Assembly: GCA_046091165.1 (NCBI GenBank)
Contig: JBJTBE010000100.1
Span: forward strand, 1 to 21,858
Reading direction: 5' to 3'
DNA: 21,858 nucleotides
Origin: F1-60-MAGs163 sp046091165
GTDB lineage: Bacteria; Actinomycetota; Thermoleophilia; Solirubrobacterales; Solirubrobacteraceae
The position numbers and the translations under genes are program-made. Numbering within the stretch: the stretch's first letter is position 1; each line of letters starts with the position of its first letter. This document shows, piece after piece, positions 1 to 6,588 of this stretch. The notes beneath the pieces were generated by a model that saw nothing but the letters and a program-made list of their open reading frames with translations, made no database searches and was not told the DNA's origin.

Positions 1-1
1 A

Positions 2-34
2 CTGCAGGAGGCCGGAGGGACCACTCCCGGCTGA
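2..34 (+). CDS. possible C-terminal remnant of an upstream gene (partial)
   Basis: Ten codons open from the left edge end at a TGA at 32-34. Eight of the ten third positions are G or C, which fits the coding style of the window. The gene body would lie outside the window, so no function can be given. It could equally be chance, because such a short open stretch is not diagnostic. If real, it converges on the HNH gene. Confidence 0.18.
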   Translation: MQEAGGTTPG

Positions 35-52
35 TCGAACGGCGGTGTCCCG

Positions 53-83
53 GGTTGGACTGCGCTAGGCGGTCCAGTCAACC
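53..83. other. imperfect inverted repeat in the left non-coding region
   Basis: GGTTGgACTG at 53-62 pairs with CAGTCAACC at 75-83, giving nine base pairs with one bulged G around a 12-base loop. No T-run follows on either strand. It could be a terminator hairpin for a gene ending near position 34, an operator, or chance. Confidence 0.22.
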
Positions 84-179
84 GTGGCTAGCGCCCGGTC
101 ACCTCCAGGGTCCCGCAAGAACTAGATGAATCGATTTGGACCACCCCCTTTCTCTGGTGGGAAGGAAGCTACCACCGCG

Positions 180-210
180 CCGGGACCGCTACCAGCGTCG
201 CCGTGCCCGG
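180..210 (-). terminator. weak hairpin just downstream of the HNH gene
   Basis: CCGGG at 180-184 pairs with CCCGG at 206-210, extended by AC/GT with a bulge. An inner CGCT-ACC-AGCG hairpin sits at 187-197. It begins about six bases past the HNH stop codon in the minus direction. There is no U-tract. High-GC actinobacteria often lack U-tracts, but that also makes this call weak. The rest of 1-216 has a locally AT-richer patch near 120-135 and no RNA gene I can recognise. Confidence 0.25.
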
Positions 211-216
211 ATTGCC

Positions 217-795
217 TCAGGCCGCCTCGGCGGGCAGCCACTGCCGCCACGCCTGCGGGATCCTCTGGGCGGCCACGGTGATGAAGACGTGGGGCCCGGG
301 GGTCTTCGGCTTGCGCTGCGGATGCATCCGGGCCTGGGCGGGCAGCATGTTCCCCTTGCGCCGGTTGCACGGGGCGCAGGAGGCGACGATGTTCTCCCAG
401 GTCGAGCTGCCGCCCTTCGAGCGGGGAATCACGTGGTCGACGGTCAGGTTGGAGCGGTTGCCGCAGTACTGGCAGGCCCAGCCGTCGCGTGCGAAGACGG
501 CCCGGCGCGTGATCTTGCGCCGGCTGGTGTCCCGGGGCACGTGGACGTAGCTCAGGAGCCTCACCACCACCGGGCGGGCCAGGCTGGTGCGCTCGGAGCG
601 CAGGAGCACGTCGCCCTCCTCGACCATCTCGGCGCGCTCCTTGAGCAGCAGCACCGCCGCCCGCCGCACCGAGCAGACGTTGATCGGCTCGTAGGTCGCG
701 TTCAGCACGAGCACCTTCCCGCCCACATGTCCACGCGGCCGGTGCCCGGAGGCCGGCGTGGACCCGACTGGCGCTGGTGGCGTGAGCGTCTCCAT
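217..795 (-). CDS. HNH endonuclease family protein
   Basis: This 192-residue protein carries a zinc-stabilised HNH nuclease core in its C-terminal half. C108 and C111 form the first CxxC, D120-H121 begin the active-site strand, N135 lies in the TWENIV segment, and C140 and C143 form the second CxxC. The segment VLVLNATYEPINV near residues 28-40 is typical of the widespread actinobacterial and cyanobacterial HNH family. The family is expected to cleave or nick DNA with one metal ion, but its cellular job is unknown and nothing here points to restriction or homing. The ATG at 795 is used. The first 25 residues are Pro/Gly-rich and poorly conserved in style, so a GTG at residue 24 is possible. 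It is the last gene of a minus-strand cluster, 38 bases after pheA, and may be co-transcribed. Confidence 0.88.
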   Translation of the reverse strand: METLTPPAPVGSTPASGHRPRGHVGGKVLVLNATYEPINVCSVRRAAVLLLKERAEMVEEGDVLLRSERTSLARPVVVRLLSYVHVPRDTSRRKITRRAVFARDGWACQYCGNRSNLTVDHVIPRSKGGSSTWENIVASCAPCNRRKGNMLPAQARMHPQRKPKTPGPHVFITVAAQRIPQAWRQWLPAEAA

Positions 796-833
796 GGCGT
801 CGTCCCGACCCGCGGCAGTCTAGCCGCCGCCGG

Positions 834-1670
834 TTACCGGGCTGCCGGGAAGGAGCCGAGGATCCGCAGCTGCCGGCAGTGGCCGGCGAGCGCCTCGATC
901 GCCTCGGCGGTGGGCCCGTCCCCCTCGGCGGGGCCGGATACGTCGATCAGGAACAGGTAATGGCCGAGCTCCAGGCGGGACGGCCGGGACTCGATCCGGG
1001 TCAGGTTGACGCCGCGCAGGGAGAACTCCGAGAGGCAGCTGACCAGCCAGCCGGGCGAGTCGTCGCCCGGGCCCGAGAAGACGATCGCCGTCTTGCGCTC
1101 GTCGCCCGAGCCCATCTCGCCCTCGCGGCCGAGCCAGACGAAGCGCGTCATGTTGCCCTCCGAGTCGCCGGCGTCGGCCTCGAGGAGGTGGGCGCCGTAG
1201 CGCTCGGCGCTGAGGGGGCCGGCCAGCGCGGCCAGCGGCTCGGGGGAGTCGCAGACGATGCGCACCGCCTCCGCGGTCGAGGCAGTCGGGTGCAACTCGG
1301 CCCTGGGCGCGACGCGGCGCAGCGTTCGGGCGCACTGCGCCAGCGCCTGCGGATGGGAGTAGACGGCGGTGATCTTCGCGGGATCGAGGGGCTCGCGGGT
1401 CACCAGCGCCTGGCGCACGTCGAGGATCGCCTCGCCGATGATCCGCACGTCGGGGGCCTCGTGGACGAGGGCGTCGATCGCCTCGTTGACCGTTCCCTCG
1501 AGCGAGTTTTCGATCGGGACTATCGCGCGGTCGACCTCGCCGGCCTGTACGGCGACCACCGTCTCACGCACCGTCGGCAGGGCGACCGTCTCGGCGCCGG
1601 CGGCCTCGCCGGACTCCAGCAGGGCCTGCTCGGAGAAGGTTCCCGGTGGCCCGAGGTAGCCGATCCTCAC
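834..1670 (-). CDS. pheA: prephenate dehydratase (monofunctional, with ACT domain)
   Basis: This 278-residue enzyme should convert prephenate to phenylpyruvate in phenylalanine synthesis, in the cytoplasm. It opens with the typical MRIGYLGPPGTFSEQAL. It has PIENSLEGTV near 52-61, SHPQALAQC near 105-113 and the catalytic T-R-F triplet at 175-177. A C-terminal ACT regulatory domain (about 195-270) contains ESRP at 227-230, the phenylalanine-binding motif. The companion GALV motif reads PGWLV (206-210). There is no chorismate mutase domain, as in stand-alone actinobacterial enzymes. The start is GTG, and its bases overlap the stop of the upstream DUF4446 gene as GTGA, implying translational coupling. 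The length is normal for the family. Confidence 0.95.
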   Translation of the reverse strand: MRIGYLGPPGTFSEQALLESGEAAGAETVALPTVRETVVAVQAGEVDRAIVPIENSLEGTVNEAIDALVHEAPDVRIIGEAILDVRQALVTREPLDPAKITAVYSHPQALAQCARTLRRVAPRAELHPTASTAEAVRIVCDSPEPLAALAGPLSAERYGAHLLEADAGDSEGNMTRFVWLGREGEMGSGDERKTAIVFSGPGDDSPGWLVSCLSEFSLRGVNLTRIESRPSRLELGHYLFLIDVSGPAEGDGPTAEAIEALAGHCRQLRILGSFPAAR

Positions 1671-2194
1671 GGTCCGCTCCCGGCCCGGTCGCCCGGCCCG
1701 GAGGCCATCGCCAGCCGGACGGTCTCGCGCTCCTCGGGGGAGAGCTCCACCGGTGCGTCGCCGTCGATCACTTCGCGAACGTACAGGCGCGAGCTGTCGC
1801 GCTGGTGGATCGAGGAGATCACCACCCCGGAGACGTGGTCGTCGAGCAGGGCACTTGAGACCGACTGGTGGCCCGACATCTCGTGGTACGCGTCGTAGCG
1901 GTGGATCGCCCAGTGGGTGACCGAGCCGGCGAGCCCCGCCTCGGTTGCTCCGACTCTCCCGTCCAGGCGGGAGGCTACGTCGGCCATGTAGTCGTTGAGC
2001 GCCCGGAAGTCGCGCTCGAGCTCGGCGGCGTGGCCGGCCAGGTCGCGCTCCGAGTCACCCAGCACCGCCGCCTGGTCGCGCCGTACCTGCCGAAGGCGCC
2101 AGAGTGCCGCCGCTGCCACCACGAGGGCGACCACGGCGACCGCAGCCGCCACTACGGCGACAAGGCTGGTGGTGTTTGGGGACAGCCCGGCCAC
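1667..2194 (-). CDS. DUF4446 family membrane protein
   Basis: This 175-residue protein has one N-terminal membrane segment (about residues 8-32, Val/Ala-rich) and a basic stretch. A probable short coiled coil (about 40-80) follows. Next comes a soluble domain with the pattern RYDAYHEMSG, SSALLDDHVSGVVISSIH, SSRLYVR and a closing LSPEER helix. That pattern matches DUF4446, a family of unknown function that is common in Firmicutes and Actinobacteria and is usually membrane-anchored. The start is GTG at 2194, with no clear Shine-Dalgarno. Its stop overlaps the pheA start as GTGA, so it is probably translated with pheA. I see no reason in the sequence for a link to phenylalanine synthesis, and the pairing is likely just operon sharing. 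Confidence 0.8.
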   Translation of the reverse strand: MAGLSPNTTSLVAVVAAAVAVVALVVAAAALWRLRQVRRDQAAVLGDSERDLAGHAAELERDFRALNDYMADVASRLDGRVGATEAGLAGSVTHWAIHRYDAYHEMSGHQSVSSALLDDHVSGVVISSIHQRDSSRLYVREVIDGDAPVELSPEERETVRLAMASGPGDRAGSGP

Positions 2195-2220
2195 GGGGCC
2201 AGAGCATAGGAGCGCCGCTG

Positions 2221-2238
2221 GGCGCCCTCGACGGCGCC
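2221..2238 (-). terminator. GGCGCC hairpin between two minus-strand genes
   Basis: GGCGCC at 2221-2226 and GGCGCC at 2233-2238 form a perfect six-pair GC stem with the loop CTCGAC. It lies about eight bases beyond the stop of the CARDB-like gene and before the DUF4446 start. There is no U-tract, so it may be a GC-only terminator, a partial attenuator or a stability element. Confidence 0.32.
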
Positions 2239-2245
2239 GCGCCGC

Positions 2246-3376
2246 TCAGCCGCCGAACAGGACGGTGTAGGTCTGCTCGTTGTTGTCGGTGGTCTGCTCG
2301 CCGGGGACAGGGGCGACCCGGACCTTCATCGTCGCGGCGCCGCCCGTCGGCACCGACGGCAGGGCGATGGAGACGGTTGTGTCCTCGCCGGCGTTGGTCT
2401 GGTTGACGACCTTCTTGGCGGTGATCTCCTTCGAGCCCGGCGCAGTGATCGTGATGGTCACGTTCACGTTGCGCTCGTTGTTCTCGCCGCCGTTGGTGAA
2501 CTTCACGACCACGGCGACCGGCGGCTTGGCGGAGACCTTGTTGGCTGCCGGTGAGGGCTCGAGGGTGGTATCCCCGATCGAGGTGCTGACCAGCTCGTGG
2601 CCGTGAAGGCCGGGAGCCGGCTGGCCGGCCGGCACGCCGTTGCCGCCCAGGGCGGCGGCGATCGTCTTGGGAGCCAGCCACGAGTAGCTGGGGAGCGACT
2701 GGCTGGTGGCGATCGCCTGGCCGGTGATGCCGGCGTTGTCGAGCGCCTGCTTGATCAGCGGCGCCGTGCGCTGCGAGTAGATGACGTCGGAGGCAAGGAA
2801 GGCCTGCATCTCGCCGGCGATCTCGTTGATCGCGGTCTCGGCACCCTGGCCGGTGCCCTGGGCCTTGGGGAGCAGTTCGGCCACGCGCGTCACCGCCTCC
2901 TCGCGGAGGTGGAGGGTCAGCTCGAGGTTCTGCTGGGCGGGACGCATGTCGCCGGGAACGCTGAGCTCGGCGGAGCGCTTGGAGTCCTCCTCGGCGGCCA
3001 GGCGAATCTGGTTGATCTGGACCTGGAGGTCGTTGCCGCCGCCGGCCGCGTCGGTTCCTCCGCCGGTCTCCAGCAGGTCGAAGAACGGCTTGGCGACCTG
3101 GCTGTCGGAGTTGTTGATGATCGCCGAGGCGTTGCGGTTGTAGTCCTTGAGGGCGCCATCGGCGCGGCTGCTGAGGCAGCCCCGGACGCCGAAGATGAGC
3201 ACCAGCAGGACGACGATGCCGATAGCGGCCGCGATCAGCTGGCGCGTCCGCGCCTGGGTGCGGTCGACCGGGGCACCGCCGGACGCCGTGCTCTCGGCAG
3301 CCGGGCGCCGGGGGCGGGCAGGCTGCCGCGGCGGCGGCGAGATCTGGGTCTGGTCGTCGTCGTCGAAAAAGGACAT
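2246..3376 (-). CDS. membrane-anchored protein with C-terminal CARDB-like domain
   Basis: I place the start at the ATG at 3374-3376, giving 376 residues beginning MSFFDDDDQ. The open frame extends further upstream, but that part has non-protein-like composition and invades the divergent promoter region. Residues 1-40 are acidic then Pro/Arg-rich and probably cytoplasmic. One membrane segment follows at about 46-64 (QLIAAAIGIVVLLVLIFGV). A long, mostly helical region with Asn/Gln/Glu-rich stretches comes next. The last 100 residues form an all-beta domain with VVVKFTNGGENNERNVNV and a closing PGEQTTDNN, which resemble CARDB/Ig-like adhesion modules. The bulk is expected outside the membrane. 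No catalytic motif is seen and the function is unknown. It is divergent from a receptor-like kinase, so a role as a surface partner or sensor is possible but unproven. Confidence 0.8.
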   Translation of the reverse strand: MSFFDDDDQTQISPPPRQPARPRRPAAESTASGGAPVDRTQARTRQLIAAAIGIVVLLVLIFGVRGCLSSRADGALKDYNRNASAIINNSDSQVAKPFFDLLETGGGTDAAGGGNDLQVQINQIRLAAEEDSKRSAELSVPGDMRPAQQNLELTLHLREEAVTRVAELLPKAQGTGQGAETAINEIAGEMQAFLASDVIYSQRTAPLIKQALDNAGITGQAIATSQSLPSYSWLAPKTIAAALGGNGVPAGQPAPGLHGHELVSTSIGDTTLEPSPAANKVSAKPPVAVVVKFTNGGENNERNVNVTITITAPGSKEITAKKVVNQTNAGEDTTVSIALPSVPTGGAATMKVRVAPVPGEQTTDNNEQTYTVLFGG

Positions 3377-3513
3377 AGGGCGGTTCCGGGGGCGCCGGAA
3401 GGCAGAAAGTATGACCGCCGCGCCCCGAATGCGCAGAACACTGCAAATTTTCGGCCAGCCGGCGGCTTTTGGCGGCCCGGCAGGCAGAGCCGTCCCGCCG
3501 GCGAACTCCAACG
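3377..3513. promoter_or_regulatory. divergent intergenic region between CARDB-like gene and kinase
   Basis: These 137 bases separate two genes transcribed outward, so promoters for both should lie here. It contains one of the few AT-rich patches in the window (CTGCAAATTTT, 3441-3451). On the minus strand there is a CATACT -10-like hexamer (3413-3408), but no convincing -35 at 16-18 bases. No clear palindromic operator is seen. The location supports a regulatory role better than the motifs do. Confidence 0.42.
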
Positions 3514-5271
3514 GTGGTGGAACGCACCGAGACGCTGATATTCCAGCCTCCCGAGGAGGGGGACGACGGCCAGGGACCCGAGGTGCATCGCGTGGTCATG
3601 GGCCGCTACCGCCTCGTGCGCCGGCTGGGCGCCGGCGGCTTCGGGGTGGTCTGGGAGGCCCACGACGAGCAGCTCGACCGCCTGGTGGCCGTGAAGACGA
3701 TCGGCGCCTCCAACCCCGAGGTGGCCGCGAGGGCCGAGCGCGAGGCCCAGGCCGCCGCCCGGCTCACCCACCCGGGGATCGTCGCGCTCTACGAGTCGGC
3801 CCGGGAGCCGGACGCCATCCACCTGGTATCCGAGCTGGTCTTCGGCGGCACGCTCGGCGAGCTCCTGGCCGACGGGGCGCTCTCGGACCGGGACATCCTG
3901 CGGATCGGCTCGGCGCTCTGCGACGCGCTGGCCCACGCCCACGCCCGGGGTGTCGTCCATAGGGACATCAAGCCGGCCAACGTGATGATCCCCGAGAACG
4001 CCGAGAGCGAGGCGGCCATCGTCAAGCTCACCGACTTCGGCGTCGCCCGCCTGGCCGGCGACGAGACGATCACCCGCAACGGGGACATCGTCGGCACCTT
4101 CTCCTACATGGCCCCCGAGCAGGCCGAGGGGGTCGAGGCCACGGCGGCCAGCGACCTCTACTCGCTCGCGCTCGTCCTCTACGAGGCGCTCTGCGGCGTA
4201 AACCCGGTGCGGGGAGAGACCCCGGCCGACACCGCCCGGAACGTCGGGATGGAGCTGCCCGCCCTCAGCGGCTGGCGCCCCGACCTGCCGCCCGAGCTCT
4301 GCCTGGCGATCGACCGGGCCGTCGCCCCGCACCCCGATGACCGCGGGACGGTGGAGGAGCTGCGCGACGAGCTCGAGTACTCGCTCGAGGAGACCCCCGC
4401 CGACGGTACACCCCCGCCGCTCGCCTTCCCGCCGGTCCTCGACGCCCAGTTCGGGCGGCCGCGTGCCGTCCGCACCCCGGTCACCGTGCCCGAACGGGTG
4501 CTGGCCTCCGTAGCCGGGGCCGTGGTCTGCGGCGCCGGGGTGGCCGCGCTGCCGGCCGGGGCGCCGGTGGACCGCGGCTCGGCCCTCGTCGCCGCCCTCG
4601 TCGCCGCGCTGGCCTGCGGCCTGCTGCCCCGCCTGGGAACGCTGCTGTCGGCCGTGGGTCTGGGGATCGTCTTCCTGGCCTGCGGGGTCGCGGGCTGGGC
4701 CGTCCTCCTGGCCGCCGCCTTCCTTCCGGGGCTGCTCCTGCTCCCCCGCGAGGGATTCCTGTGGCTGGCCCCCGCCGGCGCCCCGCTGCTGGGGCTGGCC
4801 GGCGTCTCGCTCGCCTTCCCGGCCATCGCCGGCCAGCTTTCGCGCTCTTCCCGCCGGGCGATCCTCGCCGGGCTCGGGTTCTGGTGGCTGCTCATGGCCG
4901 AGGCGGCCTTCGAGCCCACCCTGCTGCTGGGCGACCCGGCCGGCCTGCCCGCCCGCGGCCTCTGGCAGGCCTCGGTATCGGCAACCGTCGCCGACGTTCT
5001 CGTCCCGGTAATCGCCAGCGGGGCGCCGCTGATCGCCCTCGTCTGGGCGGGCGCGGCCTGGCTGCTCCCGGCCCTGCCGGTGGGCCACCGCTCGGTCGCC
5101 GACCTGGCCTTCCTCGCCATCTGGGCCGCCGCCCTGGCCGCCGCCACGGCCCTGGCCGCCCGGCTGCTCCTGCCCCTCGGCGCCGGGGCCTCGCTGCGTG
5201 GCCTGGTGGCCGGCGCGGCGGTCGCCGCCCTGGTCGCCCTGGTCGGGGTCGCGGTGCGCCCCCGCGAGTAG
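3514..5271 (+). CDS. Ser/Thr protein kinase with polytopic membrane C-terminus
   Basis: From the GTG at 3514 the protein has 585 residues. A TTG at 3469, a second GTG at 3517 and an ATG at 3598 are alternative starts. The kinase domain (about 30-290) is complete: Gly loop GAGGFGVV, VAVK lysine K61, HRD at 149-151 with K153 and N156, DFG at 174-176, a Thr-containing activation loop, MAPEQ and SDLYSLALVLYEAL. It should be active. Residues 329-580 are very hydrophobic and form perhaps eight to ten membrane spans, ending in VRPRE. Actinobacterial kinases usually have a single span and an extracellular sensor, so this arrangement is unusual and suggests sensing within the membrane or anchoring. 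The next gene downstream, 106 bases away on the same strand, starts the FHA/phosphatase/PknB operon. It may fill the place that PknA occupies in mycobacteria, by inference. Confidence 0.9.
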   Translation: MVERTETLIFQPPEEGDDGQGPEVHRVVMGRYRLVRRLGAGGFGVVWEAHDEQLDRLVAVKTIGASNPEVAARAEREAQAAARLTHPGIVALYESAREPDAIHLVSELVFGGTLGELLADGALSDRDILRIGSALCDALAHAHARGVVHRDIKPANVMIPENAESEAAIVKLTDFGVARLAGDETITRNGDIVGTFSYMAPEQAEGVEATAASDLYSLALVLYEALCGVNPVRGETPADTARNVGMELPALSGWRPDLPPELCLAIDRAVAPHPDDRGTVEELRDELEYSLEETPADGTPPPLAFPPVLDAQFGRPRAVRTPVTVPERVLASVAGAVVCGAGVAALPAGAPVDRGSALVAALVAALACGLLPRLGTLLSAVGLGIVFLACGVAGWAVLLAAAFLPGLLLLPREGFLWLAPAGAPLLGLAGVSLAFPAIAGQLSRSSRRAILAGLGFWWLLMAEAAFEPTLLLGDPAGLPARGLWQASVSATVADVLVPVIASGAPLIALVWAGAAWLLPALPVGHRSVADLAFLAIWAAALAAATALAARLLLPLGAGASLRGLVAGAAVAALVALVGVAVRPRE

Positions 5272-5377
5272 GCCCCGTGGCTGCGCGCCGTTTCCTGGCG
5301 GCGGATCGAGTCCGTAGCATTGGGCCCTGCCGGCCCGGCCCACGGAGGGCCGTGGCTGTCGGCCCCGCCAACAGACC
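5272..5377 (+). promoter_or_regulatory. leader region before the FHA/PknB operon
   Basis: This is the only sizeable gap upstream of the seven-gene operon. A TAGCAT hexamer at 5315-5320 fits the actinobacterial -10 pattern TANNNT, with only a poor -35 (TTCCTG or TTTCCT, 17-18 bases upstream). Downstream, CCACGG (5340-5345) and CCGTGG (5350-5355) form a six-pair hairpin. Its loop and stem cover a GGAGGG ribosome-binding-like sequence (5344-5349). A nine-codon GTG mini-frame (5352-5381) then ends in a TGA that overlaps the fhaA start as ATGA. The promoter call is tentative. Confidence 0.35.
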
Positions 5378-6103
5378 ATGAGCGTCCTGAGAAACCTCGA
5401 ACAGAAGCTCGCCGGCCTGGTCGAGGGCGGCTTCGGCCGCGCCTTCCGCACCGAGGTCGGGGTCTCCGAGATCGCCCGGCGCCTGGCCCGGGAGATGGAC
5501 GAGCACCGCGAGGGCCCGGCCTCCCGGCCAACGGCCCCGGCCGACTACGTCGTCTGGCTCTCCGCCGAGGACTACGAGGGCTTCCGGGGCCGGGAGGCCG
5601 AGGTGACCGGCGAGCTCTCCGGCTTCCTGCTCGAGCACGCCCGGGCCGAGCGGCTCACCCTTCCCTCCTCCCCGACCATCGAGCTGGCGATCGACGAGAA
5701 CCTCGGGCTCGGGGAGTTCGGGATCGAGACGCTCGCCGTCGCCGAGCTCGACTCCGAGCCGCCGGTCGCCCCCGAGCCGGTCGCTGCGCCCGAGCCGGTC
5801 GCGCCGCGCGAGCCGACAGAGGGCCGCGCGCTCCTGGAGATCGAGGGAACGAGGTTCACCGTGGCCGCGGGCGGGACCCTCGTCGGGCGCAGTCGCGAGT
5901 GCGACGTCGTGCTCGAGGACCCGGACGTCTCGCGCCGCCACGCCCGGATCGTCATGGGGGCCGACGGCCGCTGGCTGGTGGAGGACCTCGGCTCGACCAA
6001 CGGCGTGGCGGTCAACGGCGGGCGGATCTCGGGGACGCACCCGATCGCCGGAGGCGACCGGGTCACCTTCGGCAAGGTGAACGGGAGCTTCGTCGAGCGC
6101 TGA
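5378..6103 (+). CDS. fhaA: DUF3662 and FHA domain protein (FhaA type)
   Basis: This 241-residue cytoplasmic protein has two domains. Residues 1-120 match DUF3662 (MSVLRNLEQKLAGLVEGGFG, then EIARRLAREMDEH). A Pro/Glu/Val linker with repeated APEPV units follows at about 128-146. The FHA domain spans about 150-241, with GRS (170-172), SRRH (185-188) and STNG (206-209), the residues that bind phosphothreonine. In mycobacteria the orthologue FhaA reads phosphorylated Thr on envelope proteins, including the pseudokinase domain of MviN, and restrains peptidoglycan synthesis. It is shorter than mycobacterial FhaA, mainly in the linker. The ATG at 5378 has no good ribosome-binding site of its own. 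It is first in the operon and shares one base (TGATG) with the next gene. Confidence 0.93.
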   Translation: MSVLRNLEQKLAGLVEGGFGRAFRTEVGVSEIARRLAREMDEHREGPASRPTAPADYVVWLSAEDYEGFRGREAEVTGELSGFLLEHARAERLTLPSSPTIELAIDENLGLGEFGIETLAVAELDSEPPVAPEPVAAPEPVAPREPTEGRALLEIEGTRFTVAAGGTLVGRSRECDVVLEDPDVSRRHARIVMGADGRWLVEDLGSTNGVAVNGGRISGTHPIAGGDRVTFGKVNGSFVER

Positions 6104-6588
6104 TGCTTGAGCCGACCGCGGTGATCCTCCAGGTCGCCTTCCTGGCGGTCCTCTTCCTCTTCGTCGCCTGGGTGGTGCGCAGCTCCCTGCGCGACCTGCG
6201 CCGCCCCGACTCGTCCCGCATGTCGGTCGCCGCGCCGCTCTCCGACGCCACCGGCATCCACAGCGCCGAGACGGTCGGCGCCGGCAGTGCCGTCGACCCG
6301 CGGCTGATCGTCGAACGGGCGCCGGGCCACACGCCGGGCATGGAGTACGAGATCGGCGAGGGCGCGGTCCTGGGCCGCGGCGACCAGGCGGAGATCCGTC
6401 TCGAGGACCCGTACGCCTCCGGCCAGCACGCCCGGCTCTCGCTGCAGGGCGGCCGCGTGGTGCTCGAGGACCTCGGCTCGACCAACGGGACCTTCCTCAA
6501 CGAGGAGGAGGTCGGCGGCCCGCAGCCGCTCCACCAGGGCGACCGCGTGCGCATCGGCGACAGCGAGTTCACCTACGTGGACAGCTGA
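6103..6588 (+). CDS. fhaB: membrane-anchored FHA domain protein (FhaB/FipA type)
   Basis: This 161-residue protein has an N-terminal membrane span (about residues 6-25) followed by a basic stretch. A flexible linker leads to a C-terminal FHA domain (about 68-160) with GRG (91-93), SGQH (106-109) and STNG (126-129). The first phosphopeptide-contact Ser/Arg pair is slightly altered (SGQH rather than SRRH), but the key His and STNG remain. In mycobacteria the protein in this position (Rv0019c/FipA) docks to phosphorylated partners at the septum or membrane. The start ATG shares one base with the fhaA stop, and its own stop shares a base with the pstP start, so translation is coupled on both sides. 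Confidence 0.92.
   Translation: MLEPTAVILQVAFLAVLFLFVAWVVRSSLRDLRRPDSSRMSVAAPLSDATGIHSAETVGAGSAVDPRLIVERAPGHTPGMEYEIGEGAVLGRGDQAEIRLEDPYASGQHARLSLQGGRVVLEDLGSTNGTFLNEEEVGGPQPLHQGDRVRIGDSEFTYVDS

Noticed and set aside
120..180. Sequence GGTGGGAAGGAAGCTACCACC, reminiscent of the SRP RNA tip.
   Set aside because: The conserved GGTC-CGGAAGG tetraloop context of SRP RNA is absent. Only a simple five-pair GGTGG/CCACC hairpin remains.
1..216. Possible tRNA or riboswitch in the left intergenic region.
   Set aside because: There is no T-arm consensus, no cloverleaf pairing and no recognisable riboswitch core on either strand.
136..960. Plus-strand open frame opposite the HNH gene.
   Set aside because: The composition is unlike a protein, and the minus strand encodes an HNH nuclease with all metal-site residues.
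3235..5451. Long minus-strand open frame opposite the first kinase.
   Set aside because: Low-complexity Arg/Gly/Gln composition and no domain. The plus strand holds a complete kinase.
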